A DNA stretch of 62,480 bases from JADLGJ01 sp031423615 (GCA_031423615.1 JANPFV010000041.1:1-62480); one strand, 5' to 3'. Numbered from the stretch's first letter, positions 52,328 to 61,457 are shown. Numbers and translations: made by a program. Notes: generated from the sequence alone by a model not told the origin.

Positions 52328-52837
52328 GTGAATACTTCTTTTATGCCAAATAAAAATTTTTCTTTCCTGAATATTAGAAAACAAATTTTCTTCACACTCA
52401 CAGCGGCCGTTTTGATTTTAAATCTGTTTTTCTTAACCAAAGAAACGATTAAAATGGTTCATATCCGCCAACGGGCGCCTTACACTTTTTTGGGCGACCG
52501 CTTTCGCGGATTAGAAACCTTGATCGGAAAAGCCCCGATAGCGGGTTATTACACGGACAAAAACCTCGATGACAAAGTCAACGCCATGCAGTTGGCCCAA
52601 GCCCAATTGATTTTAACACCCATCATTCTGGATTTGAATAATACCGGCCATGAATTTGTCATTTTTGATTGCACGTCCCCGGCCGCGGCCCTTAAAAAAA
52701 TCAAAGACATCGGCGCTCAGCCGCTAAAAGCCAACCGGTACGGCATCATTTTAGCGCACAATCCGGACCGAGGGACGGCATACGCTGCGGACAGCGTCAA
52801 AACTTTTGATAAAAAAATATCCCGGCAATCGCCATGA
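52328..52837 (+). CDS. Small membrane-anchored protein of unknown function
   Basis: The 169-residue product has one N-terminal membrane helix (IFFTLTAAVLILNLFFLT, about 20-37) and a soluble remainder. The start is GTG at 52328 or ATG at 52343; neither has a strong ribosome binding site. The C-terminal part (NRYGIILAHNPD) has no known motif. It overlaps the next gene by 4 bases, so it is probably a partner of the membrane glycosyltransferase. Confidence 0.7.
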   Translation: MNTSFMPNKNFSFLNIRKQIFFTLTAAVLILNLFFLTKETIKMVHIRQRAPYTFLGDRFRGLETLIGKAPIAGYYTDKNLDDKVNAMQLAQAQLILTPIILDLNNTGHEFVIFDCTSPAAALKKIKDIGAQPLKANRYGIILAHNPDRGTAYAADSVKTFDKKISRQSP

Positions 52838-54189
52838 TCTTCCTTCCTTTCTTTATTTCCAGCGCTATCGGTATTCTCGTGGTAAATCGCCTTTTCAAAA
52901 AGGCAGACAAACCGAATATTTTCTTTCATATTTTTCTCGCAACGGGTATAGGTTTAGGGATCAGCAGCCATTTGACATTTTATAGTTTTTTAATTCTTGA
53001 CCGCCTGATGCCCGCCGGGATCATTGATGTTCATCTCGTCCTTTTAGGCGCTTTGTTGACGGACCTTTTGATCCGCCGGCAAATAAAAAAACCTGAAATC
53101 GCATTTCCTCGTCTCACCGTAAAAAACAGTGCACTGACTTTTTTGATTTTTTTCATTTTGGTTCTCGTCGTAGCCCAAGGAAGGTTTTATCCCTATGGTG
53201 GCTGGGATGCGTGGCAAGTGTGGAATTTTAAAGCCAAGTTTCTTTTATTGTCGGGCGACAATTGGCATGACCTTTTCTCTCCCGAAATATGGCGCAGCAG
53301 CCCCCATTATCCTTTGCTTTTACCTTTGATCAATGTCTGGGCCTGGCTTTTTACCGCCAAGCCCGTCGACGCCACGCCCTTGGTCACGTCCATTTTCTTT
53401 ACCGTTTTGACCGCTGGATTATTAAGCAGTGCGTTGTGGGGGAAAACAAAAAATATTTTCTCGCTTCTGCCCGCCCTGCTGATTCTGACTTTGCCGTTTT
53501 TCAATCTTTTGGCTACAACACAATACTGCGACATTGTGCTTTCCTTTTATCTCTTGGCCGCCCTCTTAACCCTGTCCGACGCACAAAAAACCCGAAGCCC
53601 TTCTTTCGCGGGATTGTCGGGAATATGCACCGGCTTTCTCACTTTTACCAAACCGGAAGGACTGGTTGCGGCCTTAATCATCAGCGGTCTGGTGGTTGCA
53701 TTAACCATCCTCTCCCGACGGCGTAAACCAAAAAACTTTTCCGTGATTCAGTCCGGATTTTTTTTCGCCGGGCTTGCGGTTGTGAGTCTTCCGACATTCG
53801 CTTTTCATGTTCTTTACTCGCCGGGAAATCAAACCTTTATCAACGGATTGACTTCTGCCCTCAAGCCGGTCACGTGGCAACGCCTGCAGATCATTATGGG
53901 TTTTCTTTTACTGGAACTGTCCAGCGCGAAATGGAATGGGATATGGTTATTGCTCGGGGCGGGATTGTTGCTCGGCGGAAAAAAACCATGGACCCCAGAC
54001 AACACCCTCATTGCGGGTTTTCTTTTTTTATACTTCGCCGTGATCGTGGCTTATTACGAAATCAATACGTATTTTGAAATCAAGTGGTGGCTTTCCGTTT
54101 CGCTGAACCGCATTCTTTTTTCGCTTCTGCCTCTGGTGCTGTTCTGGATTTTCAGCACCTATCTTACCGACGAGAAAGAAAAGAATTAG
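52834..54189 (+). CDS. Multi-pass membrane protein, probable GT-C glycosyltransferase
   Basis: The 451-residue protein has about ten membrane segments. The first external loop, YPYGGWDAWQVWNFKAKFLLLSGDNWHDLFSP, has a conserved Asp-rich and aromatic pattern seen in polyprenyl-phosphate-sugar transferases, though not the exact motif. HYPLLLPLINVWAWLF follows. The substrate is unknown. It is coupled to the small membrane protein before it and converges on greA. Confidence 0.72.
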   Translation: MIFLPFFISSAIGILVVNRLFKKADKPNIFFHIFLATGIGLGISSHLTFYSFLILDRLMPAGIIDVHLVLLGALLTDLLIRRQIKKPEIAFPRLTVKNSALTFLIFFILVLVVAQGRFYPYGGWDAWQVWNFKAKFLLLSGDNWHDLFSPEIWRSSPHYPLLLPLINVWAWLFTAKPVDATPLVTSIFFTVLTAGLLSSALWGKTKNIFSLLPALLILTLPFFNLLATTQYCDIVLSFYLLAALLTLSDAQKTRSPSFAGLSGICTGFLTFTKPEGLVAALIISGLVVALTILSRRRKPKNFSVIQSGFFFAGLAVVSLPTFAFHVLYSPGNQTFINGLTSALKPVTWQRLQIIMGFLLLELSSAKWNGIWLLLGAGLLLGGKKPWTPDNTLIAGFLFLYFAVIVAYYEINTYFEIKWWLSVSLNRILFSLLPLVLFWIFSTYLTDEKEKN

Positions 54190-54213
54190 CCCGGGTTATA
54201 AAAACAGGACGCC

Positions 54214-54693
54214 TTACAACGGACGTTCGATTTTGAGGATTTTATACTTGAGGGTGCCCGCGGGAACCTTGATATCAATGGTTTCTCCGACTTTGTGGCC
54301 TAAAAGGCCCTTGCCGATGGGAGAGAAAATTGAAATTTTGTTTTCTTCATAACTGGCTTCTTCGGGAGAGACCATTAAATATTTCATTTGATCGCCCGAT
54401 TCGACATCTTTGAGAGAAACCAAAGCGCCGATCAAAACCTTGTCCCCGGCGATCTTTTGGTCTTCAATGATGCGGACATTGGCCAGTTTGGCTTCCAATT
54501 CCGAAATACGGGCTTCGCAATGAGCTTGGGCATCTTTGGCCGCGTCATACTCGGCATTTTCAGAAATATCCCCCAAGAGGCGCGCTTCGCCAATCGCTTT
54601 AGAAATACGATGGCGCTCCGTGGTTTTGAGTTGTTCCAAATCCACGCGCAGCTTCTCATAACCCGCACGTGTTAAATAAATTTCTTGTCCCAT
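54214..54693 (-). CDS. greA: Transcription elongation factor GreA
   Basis: GreA helps stalled RNA polymerase cut back its transcript. The 159-residue protein has an N-terminal coiled coil (YLTRAGYEKLRVDLEQLKTTERHRIS, AEYDAAKDAQAHCEARISELEAKL), whose acidic tip (GDISENAEYDAAKD) goes into the secondary channel, and a C-terminal FKBP-like domain with SPIGKGLLGHKVGETIDIKVPAG. Length is typical. It lies 85 bases after the small conserved gene. Confidence 0.96.
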   Translation of the reverse strand: MGQEIYLTRAGYEKLRVDLEQLKTTERHRISKAIGEARLLGDISENAEYDAAKDAQAHCEARISELEAKLANVRIIEDQKIAGDKVLIGALVSLKDVESGDQMKYLMVSPEEASYEENKISIFSPIGKGLLGHKVGETIDIKVPAGTLKYKILKIERPL

Positions 54694-54778
54694 AGGAGTG
54701 GCTCCTCAAAAATTCCCAATTTTTATACAACCGTCCTCTGATCGCATTTGCAACGCTCGGAGACTTCGACCCATCACG

Positions 54779-55012
54779 CTACATGCTTTCGATGGCTTTC
54801 ATGATCAAAGGGGCGATCTCTTGAGCTTCAGCCTTGTTCATCCGGCCCAGTTTGGCAAAACGCCATTCATTGTTCTGATCACGATTTTCGCGCGAAATCT
54901 GTAATTTCTTTTCCCCATTGTTGTAAGAAAAAACCCCGACGGTCACGCGGCTTTCGCCAAATTCCTTGGTCACTTTGAACGTTTCTTTGTCTAAAGATGC
55001 ATCGTAGGGCAT
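54779..55012 (-). CDS. Small conserved protein, perhaps PC4/p15-like
   Basis: From ATG at 55012 (GAGGAG upstream) the product has 77 residues. A beta stretch (ESRVTVGVFSYNNGEKKLQISREN) and a C-terminal helix (NKAEAQEIAPLIMKAIESM) look like the PC4 single-strand-binding fold, but this match is weak. It lies 39 bases after ybaB in the same direction. An earlier start at 55042 would put the ribosome binding site inside the gene. Confidence 0.6.
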   Translation of the reverse strand: MPYDASLDKETFKVTKEFGESRVTVGVFSYNNGEKKLQISRENRDQNNEWRFAKLGRMNKAEAQEIAPLIMKAIESM

Positions 55013-55051
55013 TTGCATTCTCCTCGTTAAATTAAAAATCAAATGGTCGCG

Positions 55052-55336
55052 TTATTTTAATCCCGGCATCGCAGCCATCATTTTTTGCGCCGCGACCTGC
55101 TGGACTTTCTTTGTGGCGACATTCAGGCTGCGGATTAAGTCCGCTTCCAAACGTTTCTTGTTGGCGGGAGTCAAAAGGCTCTCGTCAATTTCGATGGAAC
55201 GGATTTCTTGCGAACCCGTCAGAGCGATCTTGATCCCTTTGACTTCATTAATATCAAGCGTCACCGCATCTAATTCTTTCTTGAGACGGTCCGCCTGGCC
55301 TTTCATTTCCATCAACTGCTTCATTTTATCAAACAT
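55052..55336 (-). CDS. YbaB/EbfC family nucleoid-associated protein
   Basis: The 94-residue protein has the family pattern MFDKMKQLMEMKGQADRLKKELDA, then VKIALTGSQEIRSIEIDE-like strands and a C-terminal helix (RSLNVATKKVQQVAAQKM). YbaB proteins bind DNA as dimers and often lie beside dnaX and recR; here those genes are not adjacent. A good promoter is just upstream. Confidence 0.9.
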   Translation of the reverse strand: MFDKMKQLMEMKGQADRLKKELDAVTLDINEVKGIKIALTGSQEIRSIEIDESLLTPANKKRLEADLIRSLNVATKKVQQVAAQKMMAAMPGLK

Positions 55337-55372
55337 GGAATCTCCTCTGTGAGGTCACGTAAATATTTAAAT

Positions 55373-55401
55373 CTTATATACGAAATCCGGATGCTTTGCA
55401 A
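55373..55401 (-). promoter_or_regulatory. Promoter upstream of ybaB
   Basis: On the minus strand TTGCAA (55401-55396), 17 bases and TATAAG (55378-55373). +1 would be near 55366, 30 bases before the ybaB ATG, with GAGGAG between. It starts the ybaB-small gene-greA unit. Confidence 0.65.
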
Positions 55402-55411
55402 GGTTAAAAAA

Positions 55412-55708
55412 TCAGGACTTTAAACGCAGGCCGATTTCGAACAAACTCTGGACTAAAAAAGACTTGGTCAAATAGATCAAAAGAGCGGCCAAAAGCGGCG
55501 AAAAGTCTATGGGCGACCGGGGAAGAAACCGGCGAATCGGCTCTAAAATCGGCTCGGTCGTCTGATGCAAAAACTGTACAATAGGGTTAAAAGGGTCGGC
55601 ATTGACCCAGCTGATTAAAGCGCGCAATAAAATCAACACGTACAAAGCTGTCAAAATAAAATTGACCAGCTGTGCGATCACGTTGACCAGGTTTCCCAAA
55701 ATAAACAT
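55412..55708 (-). CDS. YggT family membrane protein
   Basis: The 98-residue protein has two membrane helices (about 12-32 and 68-88) flanking FNPIVQFLHQTTEPILEPIRRFLPR, the family mark. YggT proteins have been linked to cell division or osmotic control; the molecular role is unknown. It lies 15 bases after mlaD at the end of the trxA-mla operon. Confidence 0.9.
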   Translation of the reverse strand: MFILGNLVNVIAQLVNFILTALYVLILLRALISWVNADPFNPIVQFLHQTTEPILEPIRRFLPRSPIDFSPLLAALLIYLTKSFLVQSLFEIGLRLKS

Positions 55709-55723
55709 TCCGTCATCTCCTCT

Positions 55724-56317
55724 TTAAAAAACTTTAAACAAATTTCCGTCGATGACACGCTGTTCAACACGATTCAAAAGGCGTTTCGTGGAACCGGAAA
55801 CATCCTTGATTTCCCGGATCATTTCATTAATAGATTTTGATGTTTCGAGCAAGGATCCCGCCGCATCTCCAAATGTTTCCGTCAAATTCTGGACATCCAG
55901 AGGATCAACGCCAATCACCGGCCGGGCCAAATCCGTGCGGCGGAAGCCCGGCGAGGTTGTGATTTCCAAGATCTTTTCCCCCAAAACACCTTCGGTGATG
56001 ATCGCAAACTTGACGCTTTTAAAAAGTTGCTTTTGATATTTCGAATAAATGTTTAAAACAACTTCTACGTCGCGACCGGCGATTTCTTGGTCTAAAAACC
56101 CAATATCTTTGACCGTACCCACATTGACCCCGGAAAGCCGCACCGGCGCACCAATGGTCAGACCGCCGACTTTGCTGAAGACCACCCGCATATGGAATTT
56201 GGGCTGGGTCTGGCCTTTTTCAATCCCGATAATAAATATCACCCCGCCGACGGCCCCTAAACACAGGATAAAGAATAAGCCAGCCACAAACTTTTTTATA
56301 AATTCACTTCGCTCCAT
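55724..56317 (-). CDS. mlaD: MlaD-like substrate-binding protein
   Basis: MlaD hexamers form the periplasmic ring that takes phospholipid from the outer membrane. The 197-residue protein has one membrane helix (about 9-30) and an MCE domain (KVGGLTIGAPVRLSGVNVGTVKDIGFLD, VKFAIITEGVLGEKILEITTSPG). Then a short helix reaches to the end. The start has GGAGCGAATCCT upstream. It follows mlaF by 18 bases. Confidence 0.9.
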   Translation of the reverse strand: MERSEFIKKFVAGLFFILCLGAVGGVIFIIGIEKGQTQPKFHMRVVFSKVGGLTIGAPVRLSGVNVGTVKDIGFLDQEIAGRDVEVVLNIYSKYQKQLFKSVKFAIITEGVLGEKILEITTSPGFRRTDLARPVIGVDPLDVQNLTETFGDAAGSLLETSKSINEMIREIKDVSGSTKRLLNRVEQRVIDGNLFKVF

Positions 56318-56335
56318 AGGATTCGCTCCTGCGGG

Positions 56336-57052
56336 TTAATTAAAAAATTCGTGCAAATAAGTATCTTTTGAGGCGCGCATGGCTGCGGGGTCCCCTTCAG
56401 CTACAATCTGACCGCGCTTAATCAGAATCAGCCGGTCTGCAATACGCAAAGAATTAAAAATATCATGTGAGGCGATGACGGTCGTACATCTGAGTTTACG
56501 GGCCATCTCGCGAATCAAATCCATAATACTACGGCTTTTGATAGGATCAAGTCCCGAAGTGGGTTCATCACACAGCAAGATTTTAGAATCCATGATCACC
56601 GCCCGCGCCAGCGCCGCGCGCTTTTGCATCCCGCCACTCAATTCCGACGGGAATTTTCCTTCCGACCCATCCAGCCCTACGGTTTTCAATAAATCTTTGA
56701 CCTTGGCACCGACCTCCTTGCGGGTCAGCAAGGTGTGCTCACGCAAAGGAAAAGCCGCATTTTCAAAAACCGTCATAAAATCATACAAAGCGCCGCTTTG
56801 GAAAAGATACCCCATGTCTTTGCGCACTTTCAAAAGTTCCCGCTCTGGCAATTTTGTAATGTCCCGGCCCGCAATTTCGATACCGCCGCTGTCCGGGCGC
56901 ATGAGGCCGATCAAGTGCTGGAGCAAAACACTTTTTCCGGATCCGCTTTCACCTAAGATCACCAAGATCTCTCCCGGATTCATCGAAAAACTGATGTCAC
57001 TCAAGACCTGTTGGCTTGCAAATTTTTTAAAAAGCTTTTTTACTTTTATCAT
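56336..57052 (-). CDS. mlaF: ABC transporter ATP-binding protein MlaF-like
   Basis: The 238-residue ATPase has Walker A LGESGSGKSVLL, signature LSGGMQKRAALARAVIM, and Walker B ILLCDEPTSGLDP; the end is rich in the family pattern RSIMDLIREMARKLRCTTVIASHD. It powers lipid transport by the Mla complex with mlaE (57407) and mlaD. ATG at 57052 overlaps the preceding lipoprotein gene by 26 bases, and no clear ribosome binding site is seen. Confidence 0.92.
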   Translation of the reverse strand: MIKVKKLFKKFASQQVLSDISFSMNPGEILVILGESGSGKSVLLQHLIGLMRPDSGGIEIAGRDITKLPERELLKVRKDMGYLFQSGALYDFMTVFENAAFPLREHTLLTRKEVGAKVKDLLKTVGLDGSEGKFPSELSGGMQKRAALARAVIMDSKILLCDEPTSGLDPIKSRSIMDLIREMARKLRCTTVIASHDIFNSLRIADRLILIKRGQIVAEGDPAAMRASKDTYLHEFFN

Positions 57053-57386
57053 CTGGAGATTTGGTTTCAAAAACACGAAATTTGTTCGTGCCAAATTTTG
57101 TATAAAGACGTTCATACGGACGCACATCAACAGCTTGCAAATAAAAAGGGATGTCCCGATATTTTCCGAGCAGGATCACTTCGGAGTCAGTCAAAATATC
57201 GACCGTATCGCGCGGATACCACAATTCCCCTTCAAACTCGATGGGTTCGCCGTTGCGTATCCATTCCGGTTCCGGAGAAATGGCTTTATAAAGAGTCACC
57301 CCATTATCGGATCCCGACGATGAAAAGCATCCGCTGTTAAAGGCCGTCAGCAGAATGAAACCCATTCCCATTAATATTTTCTTCAC
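57027..57386 (-). CDS. Lipoprotein inserted within the mla cluster
   Basis: The 119-residue product has a lipoprotein signal (ILMGMGFILLTAFNSGC, lipid on Cys20) and a small beta-rich domain (WIRNGEPIEFEGELWYPRDTVDILTDSEVILLGKY). The start is GTG at 57386 with GGAGG upstream. No Mla homology is seen. It lies between mlaE and mlaF, so it may help the transporter at the outer membrane. Confidence 0.75.
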   Translation of the reverse strand: MKKILMGMGFILLTAFNSGCFSSSGSDNGVTLYKAISPEPEWIRNGEPIEFEGELWYPRDTVDILTDSEVILLGKYRDIPFYLQAVDVRPYERLYTKFGTNKFRVFETKSPDDKSKKAF

Positions 57387-57406
57387 AGATTTTCCTCCCT
57401 TAGCGG

Positions 57407-58177
57407 CTAACCCCAGAGGGCTAAAATGATTTTAGTCAAAATCACGTTGGATACAACAACCAAAATGTACGAAAGGGCCACGGCCTTGGTCGTATATTGC
57501 CCGACGCCCAGCGAACCGCCGCTGGTTTTAAAACCCTGATAGCAAGCGACCCAGGAAACCAGCAGCGCGAAAAAAAATGTTTTTGCAAAGCCGCTGAAGA
57601 AATCCACAAAATTTATCGCATGGATCGATTGATGAATATAGGTCGCGGCCGGGATATTCGCGTTGTAAACACCGACGAGATATCCACCTGCGATGCCTAA
57701 GATTTCTGAAAAAACCACCAGCCCCGGTAAAACCATAAAACAGGCCAGCATCCGCGGGACAACCAAGAATTCAATCGGATCAATGCCCATGGCTCGGGTG
57801 GCCGTGATCTGATCGTTGACTTTCATCGTGCCCAATTCTGCGGCAATACGGGCCCCCACCTTTCCGGAAAAAATCAGAGAGCTAAACACCGGACTCAATT
57901 CCCTGACCAAGGACAAAGCCACCAATTGCGCCACGGCTTCCTTGGCACCAAAACGGTTGAGCATAACATAACTTTGTAAGGCCAAAACCGCTCCGGTCGC
58001 CAAAGACGTCAAAGCAATTATCACGACGGACTGTACGCCCTGAGTATAAATTTGTTTTAACACCTCGTCCCAGCGGATGCGTCCTTTGAGAATGCACTGC
58101 AGGACATCCAACAAAAAAAACACCGCTCCACCCGCCGACGCCACAAATTCCATAAGAGACTTGAATATAAAATTCAT
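57407..58177 (-). CDS. mlaE: MlaE-like ABC transporter permease
   Basis: The 256-residue protein has five or six membrane helices and the family marks GAKEAVAQLVALSLVRELSPVF, GKVGARIAAELGTMKVNDQITATRAMGIDPIEFLVVPR (with the conserved Glu), and LGVGQYTTKAVALSYI at the end. It is the inner-membrane core of the Mla-type lipid transporter. It lies 7 bases after the NYN gene and before the lipoprotein and ATPase genes. Confidence 0.93.
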   Translation of the reverse strand: MNFIFKSLMEFVASAGGAVFFLLDVLQCILKGRIRWDEVLKQIYTQGVQSVVIIALTSLATGAVLALQSYVMLNRFGAKEAVAQLVALSLVRELSPVFSSLIFSGKVGARIAAELGTMKVNDQITATRAMGIDPIEFLVVPRMLACFMVLPGLVVFSEILGIAGGYLVGVYNANIPAATYIHQSIHAINFVDFFSGFAKTFFFALLVSWVACYQGFKTSGGSLGVGQYTTKAVALSYILVVVSNVILTKIILALWG

Positions 58178-58184
58178 GGTGTTT

Positions 58185-58694
58185 TCATTTCTTACCCTTA
58201 AGCCAAAGCTGAGTCATCTCGGTTGTGATCTTATGCTCAAGAATACTCGAAAGGTCTTTCTTATCCGCGTGGATCTTTTTTAATTTTCGCGCTTTGTCCG
58301 CTTCTCTTCGCCGCGAACCGCGGCCTTCTAAAAATTCCCGCGACGCCATAATGGCCGCGCCCAACGCCCGAACAAAATGACGAATATCACGATCATCGGT
58401 GACGACCACGATATTTTTAGGCGTAGGCGAATCTTCGACAAAACGTTTGATCCAATCATCCGCGCTTTCCGCGCTGGTATAAATCACACCTATTCCCGAC
58501 GAATACCGTTCGTGTTGTGTCCCGCCGATTTGTCCATCAAAAACAACGGTGACAGGATTGCTTTGGCTTCCTTGCAGTTCCCTTTCCTCAATCTGCCGGA
58601 GCAAACCCATACGTCCGGCTTCAAGCTTTAAAACCGCAAGATGCGCGTCCTGCTTTACCAGATTATAACCGTCGAGAATAAAATGCAATGACAT
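58185..58694 (-). CDS. NYN domain RNA endonuclease (YacP/Rae1-like)
   Basis: The 169-residue protein has a PIN-like NYN domain: FILDGYNLVKQD with the first Asp, VTVVFDGQIGG, SADDWIKRFVEDS and VVVTDDRDIRHFVRALGA with the acidic pair. YacP/Rae1 cuts mRNA at the ribosome in Bacillus. The ending is Lys/Arg-rich, fitting RNA binding. It lies 22 bases after the flippase-like gene. Confidence 0.88.
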   Translation of the reverse strand: MSLHFILDGYNLVKQDAHLAVLKLEAGRMGLLRQIEERELQGSQSNPVTVVFDGQIGGTQHERYSSGIGVIYTSAESADDWIKRFVEDSPTPKNIVVVTDDRDIRHFVRALGAAIMASREFLEGRGSRRREADKARKLKKIHADKKDLSSILEHKITTEMTQLWLKGKK

Positions 58695-58716
58695 TGCGTT
58701 AAAAGTGCCCCTGCCC

Positions 58717-59670
58717 TTACTTCGCTTTTTTTGACGGCTTAGTTAGGAAAAAATAAATTCCACCCAAAAGGCCGAGAAAAACCATAAAGATAAAACTGAT
58801 AAAGGTGATGCTTCCTGCGATGCCATATTCCACTCCCACTTCTTTGAAAAAATAGGCCGCGCCCGCTTCCCGCGCCCCCAGGCCGCCAATCGAAGGGACG
58901 GACGACACCACACAGATCAAGGGAGTAAAAATGATAAAATAAAAAAATCCCACGTTTTGGTGCAAAGCCTTGGCAATGAAAAAATAGGTGACGGCTAACA
59001 CCAATTGCGAAAGCGCGGACAAAAGAATCGCCTGGCCACCCGCCCACGGGCGGCCTTTTAAAAGGGCGATATCATAATGCATTTGCATCAATCCGGCTTT
59101 GAATTTTGGAAAGCGGCTAAAAATTTGCACGCAGAAGGAGTACGCGATTTTGTTAAACAGGACGATCCCGATCGACGTCGACACCACGGCCATCCCCGCG
59201 ATCAAAAAAATCACCGACTTATTAGAGATCAGATGATGACCGCAGATTAACGCGATGGTAGCAACCACAACCATTCCCGCAAACCCGCTTAAACGGTCTA
59301 AAAGAACCGACGCGACAACCTTAGGTTTGTCTTGGGAGCCTGAACACAGTCCCAGGATTTTAATCACGTCTCCCCCAATGGCGCCCGGCAAAAGAGAATT
59401 TCCCAAAAGTCCGACGAGATAATACCTCACCGCCGTCCCAAAGCCCACGTTCAAATCAAGCGCCTTGATAAAAACAAACCACCGCGTAATCAAAATAAAA
59501 TTGATCAGAGTAAAAAAAGCAAAAGCATAAAAGATATATTTGATGTCTGCGGACTTGATGACCGCGGCGGTCTTGGCAAAATCAATTTTAGTGGAGAGCC
59601 ACCACAGTAAGGTTGCGCTCAATACGAAGGGAATAAAATTGCGGAGAAAATTTTTTAGTTTGTCATTCAC
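58717..59670 (-). CDS. LPG synthase/flippase-like membrane protein (UPF0104)
   Basis: The 317-residue protein has about eight membrane segments and the family motifs NSLLPGAIGGDVIKILGLC, SVLLDRLSGFAGMVVV and SIGGLGAREAGAAYFF. Family members move or modify lipids; without the LPG synthase catalytic domain, it is probably a transport part only. The start is GTG at 59670, directly after the lipA stop, so the two are translationally coupled. Confidence 0.88.
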   Translation of the reverse strand: MNDKLKNFLRNFIPFVLSATLLWWLSTKIDFAKTAAVIKSADIKYIFYAFAFFTLINFILITRWFVFIKALDLNVGFGTAVRYYLVGLLGNSLLPGAIGGDVIKILGLCSGSQDKPKVVASVLLDRLSGFAGMVVVATIALICGHHLISNKSVIFLIAGMAVVSTSIGIVLFNKIAYSFCVQIFSRFPKFKAGLMQMHYDIALLKGRPWAGGQAILLSALSQLVLAVTYFFIAKALHQNVGFFYFIIFTPLICVVSSVPSIGGLGAREAGAAYFFKEVGVEYGIAGSITFISFIFMVFLGLLGGIYFFLTKPSKKAK

Positions 59671-60597
59671 TTAAAGAGCATTCTTTTGTAAAGCCCGTAA
59701 AGTGCCGGCATAGCCCTCTTCGGCTATAAAAGAACTGCGAACGAGGGGACCGGACATCACATGCTTGAAACCCATTTCATACCCCAGCTTTTCATATTCC
59801 TTAAACGCAGTCGGCGCAACAAATTCCAGGACGGGCAAATGACGCTTCATCGATGTGGGGGCGAGATACTGACCTAAAGTGAGAATATCGCAACCCACCG
59901 CGGCCAAGTCCGCCATGGCCTGTTTTATTTCTTCATAGGTCTCACCCAGACCGACCATTAAGCTGGATTTTGTAAATATACCGGCATCGAGGATTTTAAA
60001 ATTCTTAAGCACGGCGAGGGAACGGTCATAATCCGCCTGCGGACGGACTTTGGGAGAAAGCCGGCGGACGGTTTCCAGATTATGGCTCACCACTTGCGGT
60101 TGGGCGGCGACGACAATTTTCAAACTCTCAATCTTATTGGAAAAGTCCGGAATTAAAATTTCAATTTTCGTCTGCGGCATCATTTTGCGGATTTCACGAA
60201 TGGTTTCACTGAATTGTGCCGCCCCTTCATCTTTTAAATCGTCCCGCGCCACCGAAGTCACAACGACGTAGCGCAAATTCAATTCCTTAACCGCACTCGC
60301 CACATTGCGGGGTTCGGCCAAATCCAATTCATTGGGCCGTCCTGCTTTGACCGCGCAGAAACGGCACGCCCGGGTGCAGACCTCCCCTAAAATCATGAAG
60401 GTGGCGACACCTTGCCCCCAGCATTTTCCCATATTAGGACAATGCGCGCTTTCGCAAACGGTGTGTAGTCTTTTTTCGCGAAACGATCCTTTCATCTGAC
60501 GGATCCGGGTCATATCAGGAATGTCCTGACGAAACCATGAAGGCAGACGGGTCACGGAAGCAGGAAGACTTTTTGCAGTGTGGGTCAAAGAAGACAT
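59671..60597 (-). CDS. lipA: Lipoyl synthase
   Basis: LipA inserts two sulfurs into protein-bound octanoyl groups. The 308-residue radical SAM enzyme has the auxiliary cluster CESAHCPNMGKCWG (Cys48, 53, 59), the SAM cluster CTRACRFC (Cys74, 78, 81) and near the end RSSFIAEEG with the Ser that ligates the auxiliary cluster. No lipB is beside it. It lies 3 bases after def. Confidence 0.96.
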   Translation of the reverse strand: MSSLTHTAKSLPASVTRLPSWFRQDIPDMTRIRQMKGSFREKRLHTVCESAHCPNMGKCWGQGVATFMILGEVCTRACRFCAVKAGRPNELDLAEPRNVASAVKELNLRYVVVTSVARDDLKDEGAAQFSETIREIRKMMPQTKIEILIPDFSNKIESLKIVVAAQPQVVSHNLETVRRLSPKVRPQADYDRSLAVLKNFKILDAGIFTKSSLMVGLGETYEEIKQAMADLAAVGCDILTLGQYLAPTSMKRHLPVLEFVAPTAFKEYEKLGYEMGFKHVMSGPLVRSSFIAEEGYAGTLRALQKNAL

Positions 60598-60600
60598 GAA

Positions 60601-61101
60601 TTATTTCGCTAAATTTTTTATGTCGCTTAATTTCTTACGGAGCCGCGTCTTTTGGGCCAGAGTCGCGTAATCGGTGATCAGCTTGCCTTGAAGATGATCG
60701 TTCTCGTGCTGAAAAACCCGCGCCATGAGTTCCGTGAAACGTCTTTCTACTCTTTGATTGTTCTCGTCAATATATTGAACCAAAATCTCCTTGGCGCGGC
60801 GGACATTGAGCTTCACATCGGGAATGCTTAAACACCCTTCTTCCATTTTTTCACTGCTGCTGCTTTTCTTAAGTATCTTGGGATTGATGATGGCGACTGG
60901 TCCTTCACCGACATCAGCCACAAAAATCTGCTGGCTGATCCCCACTTGGGGTGCGGCCAAACCGACCCCTTTGTTCTCATACATCGCGACCCACAACGCT
61001 TTGATCAAAATACGTTCCCCGGGACCGACGGTGGTTACGGGTAAGGCCTTTTTTCTTAAAACAGGATCGCCATAAAGTCGAATATTTAATTTAGGGATCA
61101 T
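60601..61101 (-). CDS. def: Peptide deformylase
   Basis: Def removes the formyl group from new proteins. The protein has 166 residues from ATG at 61101 (a TTG at 61110 would overlap panD by 4). Motifs are GVGLAAPQVGI, EGCLSIPDV with the Cys ligand and FQHENDHLQG, the HExxH zinc site. Length is usual. It is placed between panD and lipA, in one operon. Confidence 0.95.
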   Translation of the reverse strand: MIPKLNIRLYGDPVLRKKALPVTTVGPGERILIKALWVAMYENKGVGLAAPQVGISQQIFVADVGEGPVAIINPKILKKSSSSEKMEEGCLSIPDVKLNVRRAKEILVQYIDENNQRVERRFTELMARVFQHENDHLQGKLITDYATLAQKTRLRKKLSDIKNLAK

Positions 61102-61106
61102 GGCGG

Positions 61107-61457
61107 TCAATCCCGAATATGATTTTTCTCGTCAAGATAAATGACCTTGGTCTTGATTCTCTTCGCTTCAGTTTTATTTATTAAGCTATAGCTCAGGATG
61201 ATGACCTTGTCACCCACAAAACCCATCCGGGCCGCCGGACCGTTTAAACAGATATGGCCAGAACCGGATTTGCCCGCAATAACATAGGTTTCCAAACGGC
61301 TGCCGTTATTGATATTGAGTACTTCGACTTTTTCGCCGGGAATAATATCCGCGGCCTTAAGAAGTCTTTCGTCGACGGTGATGCTTCCTTCATAATACAA
61401 TTCCGCCTGAGTAATGACGGCATGGGCGATTTTGGATTTACAAAAGGTGATAAACAT
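61107..61457 (-). CDS. panD: Aspartate 1-decarboxylase
   Basis: PanD makes beta-alanine for pantothenate and CoA. The 116-residue proenzyme cuts itself between Gly24 and Ser25 (YYEGSITVDE), leaving a pyruvoyl group. The N-terminal TFCKSKIAHAVIT with Lys9 and LNGPAARMGFVGDKVIILSY are family marks. No other pan gene is near. It follows trxA by 14 bases. Confidence 0.95.
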   Translation of the reverse strand: MFITFCKSKIAHAVITQAELYYEGSITVDERLLKAADIIPGEKVEVLNINNGSRLETYVIAGKSGSGHICLNGPAARMGFVGDKVIILSYSLINKTEAKRIKTKVIYLDEKNHIRD

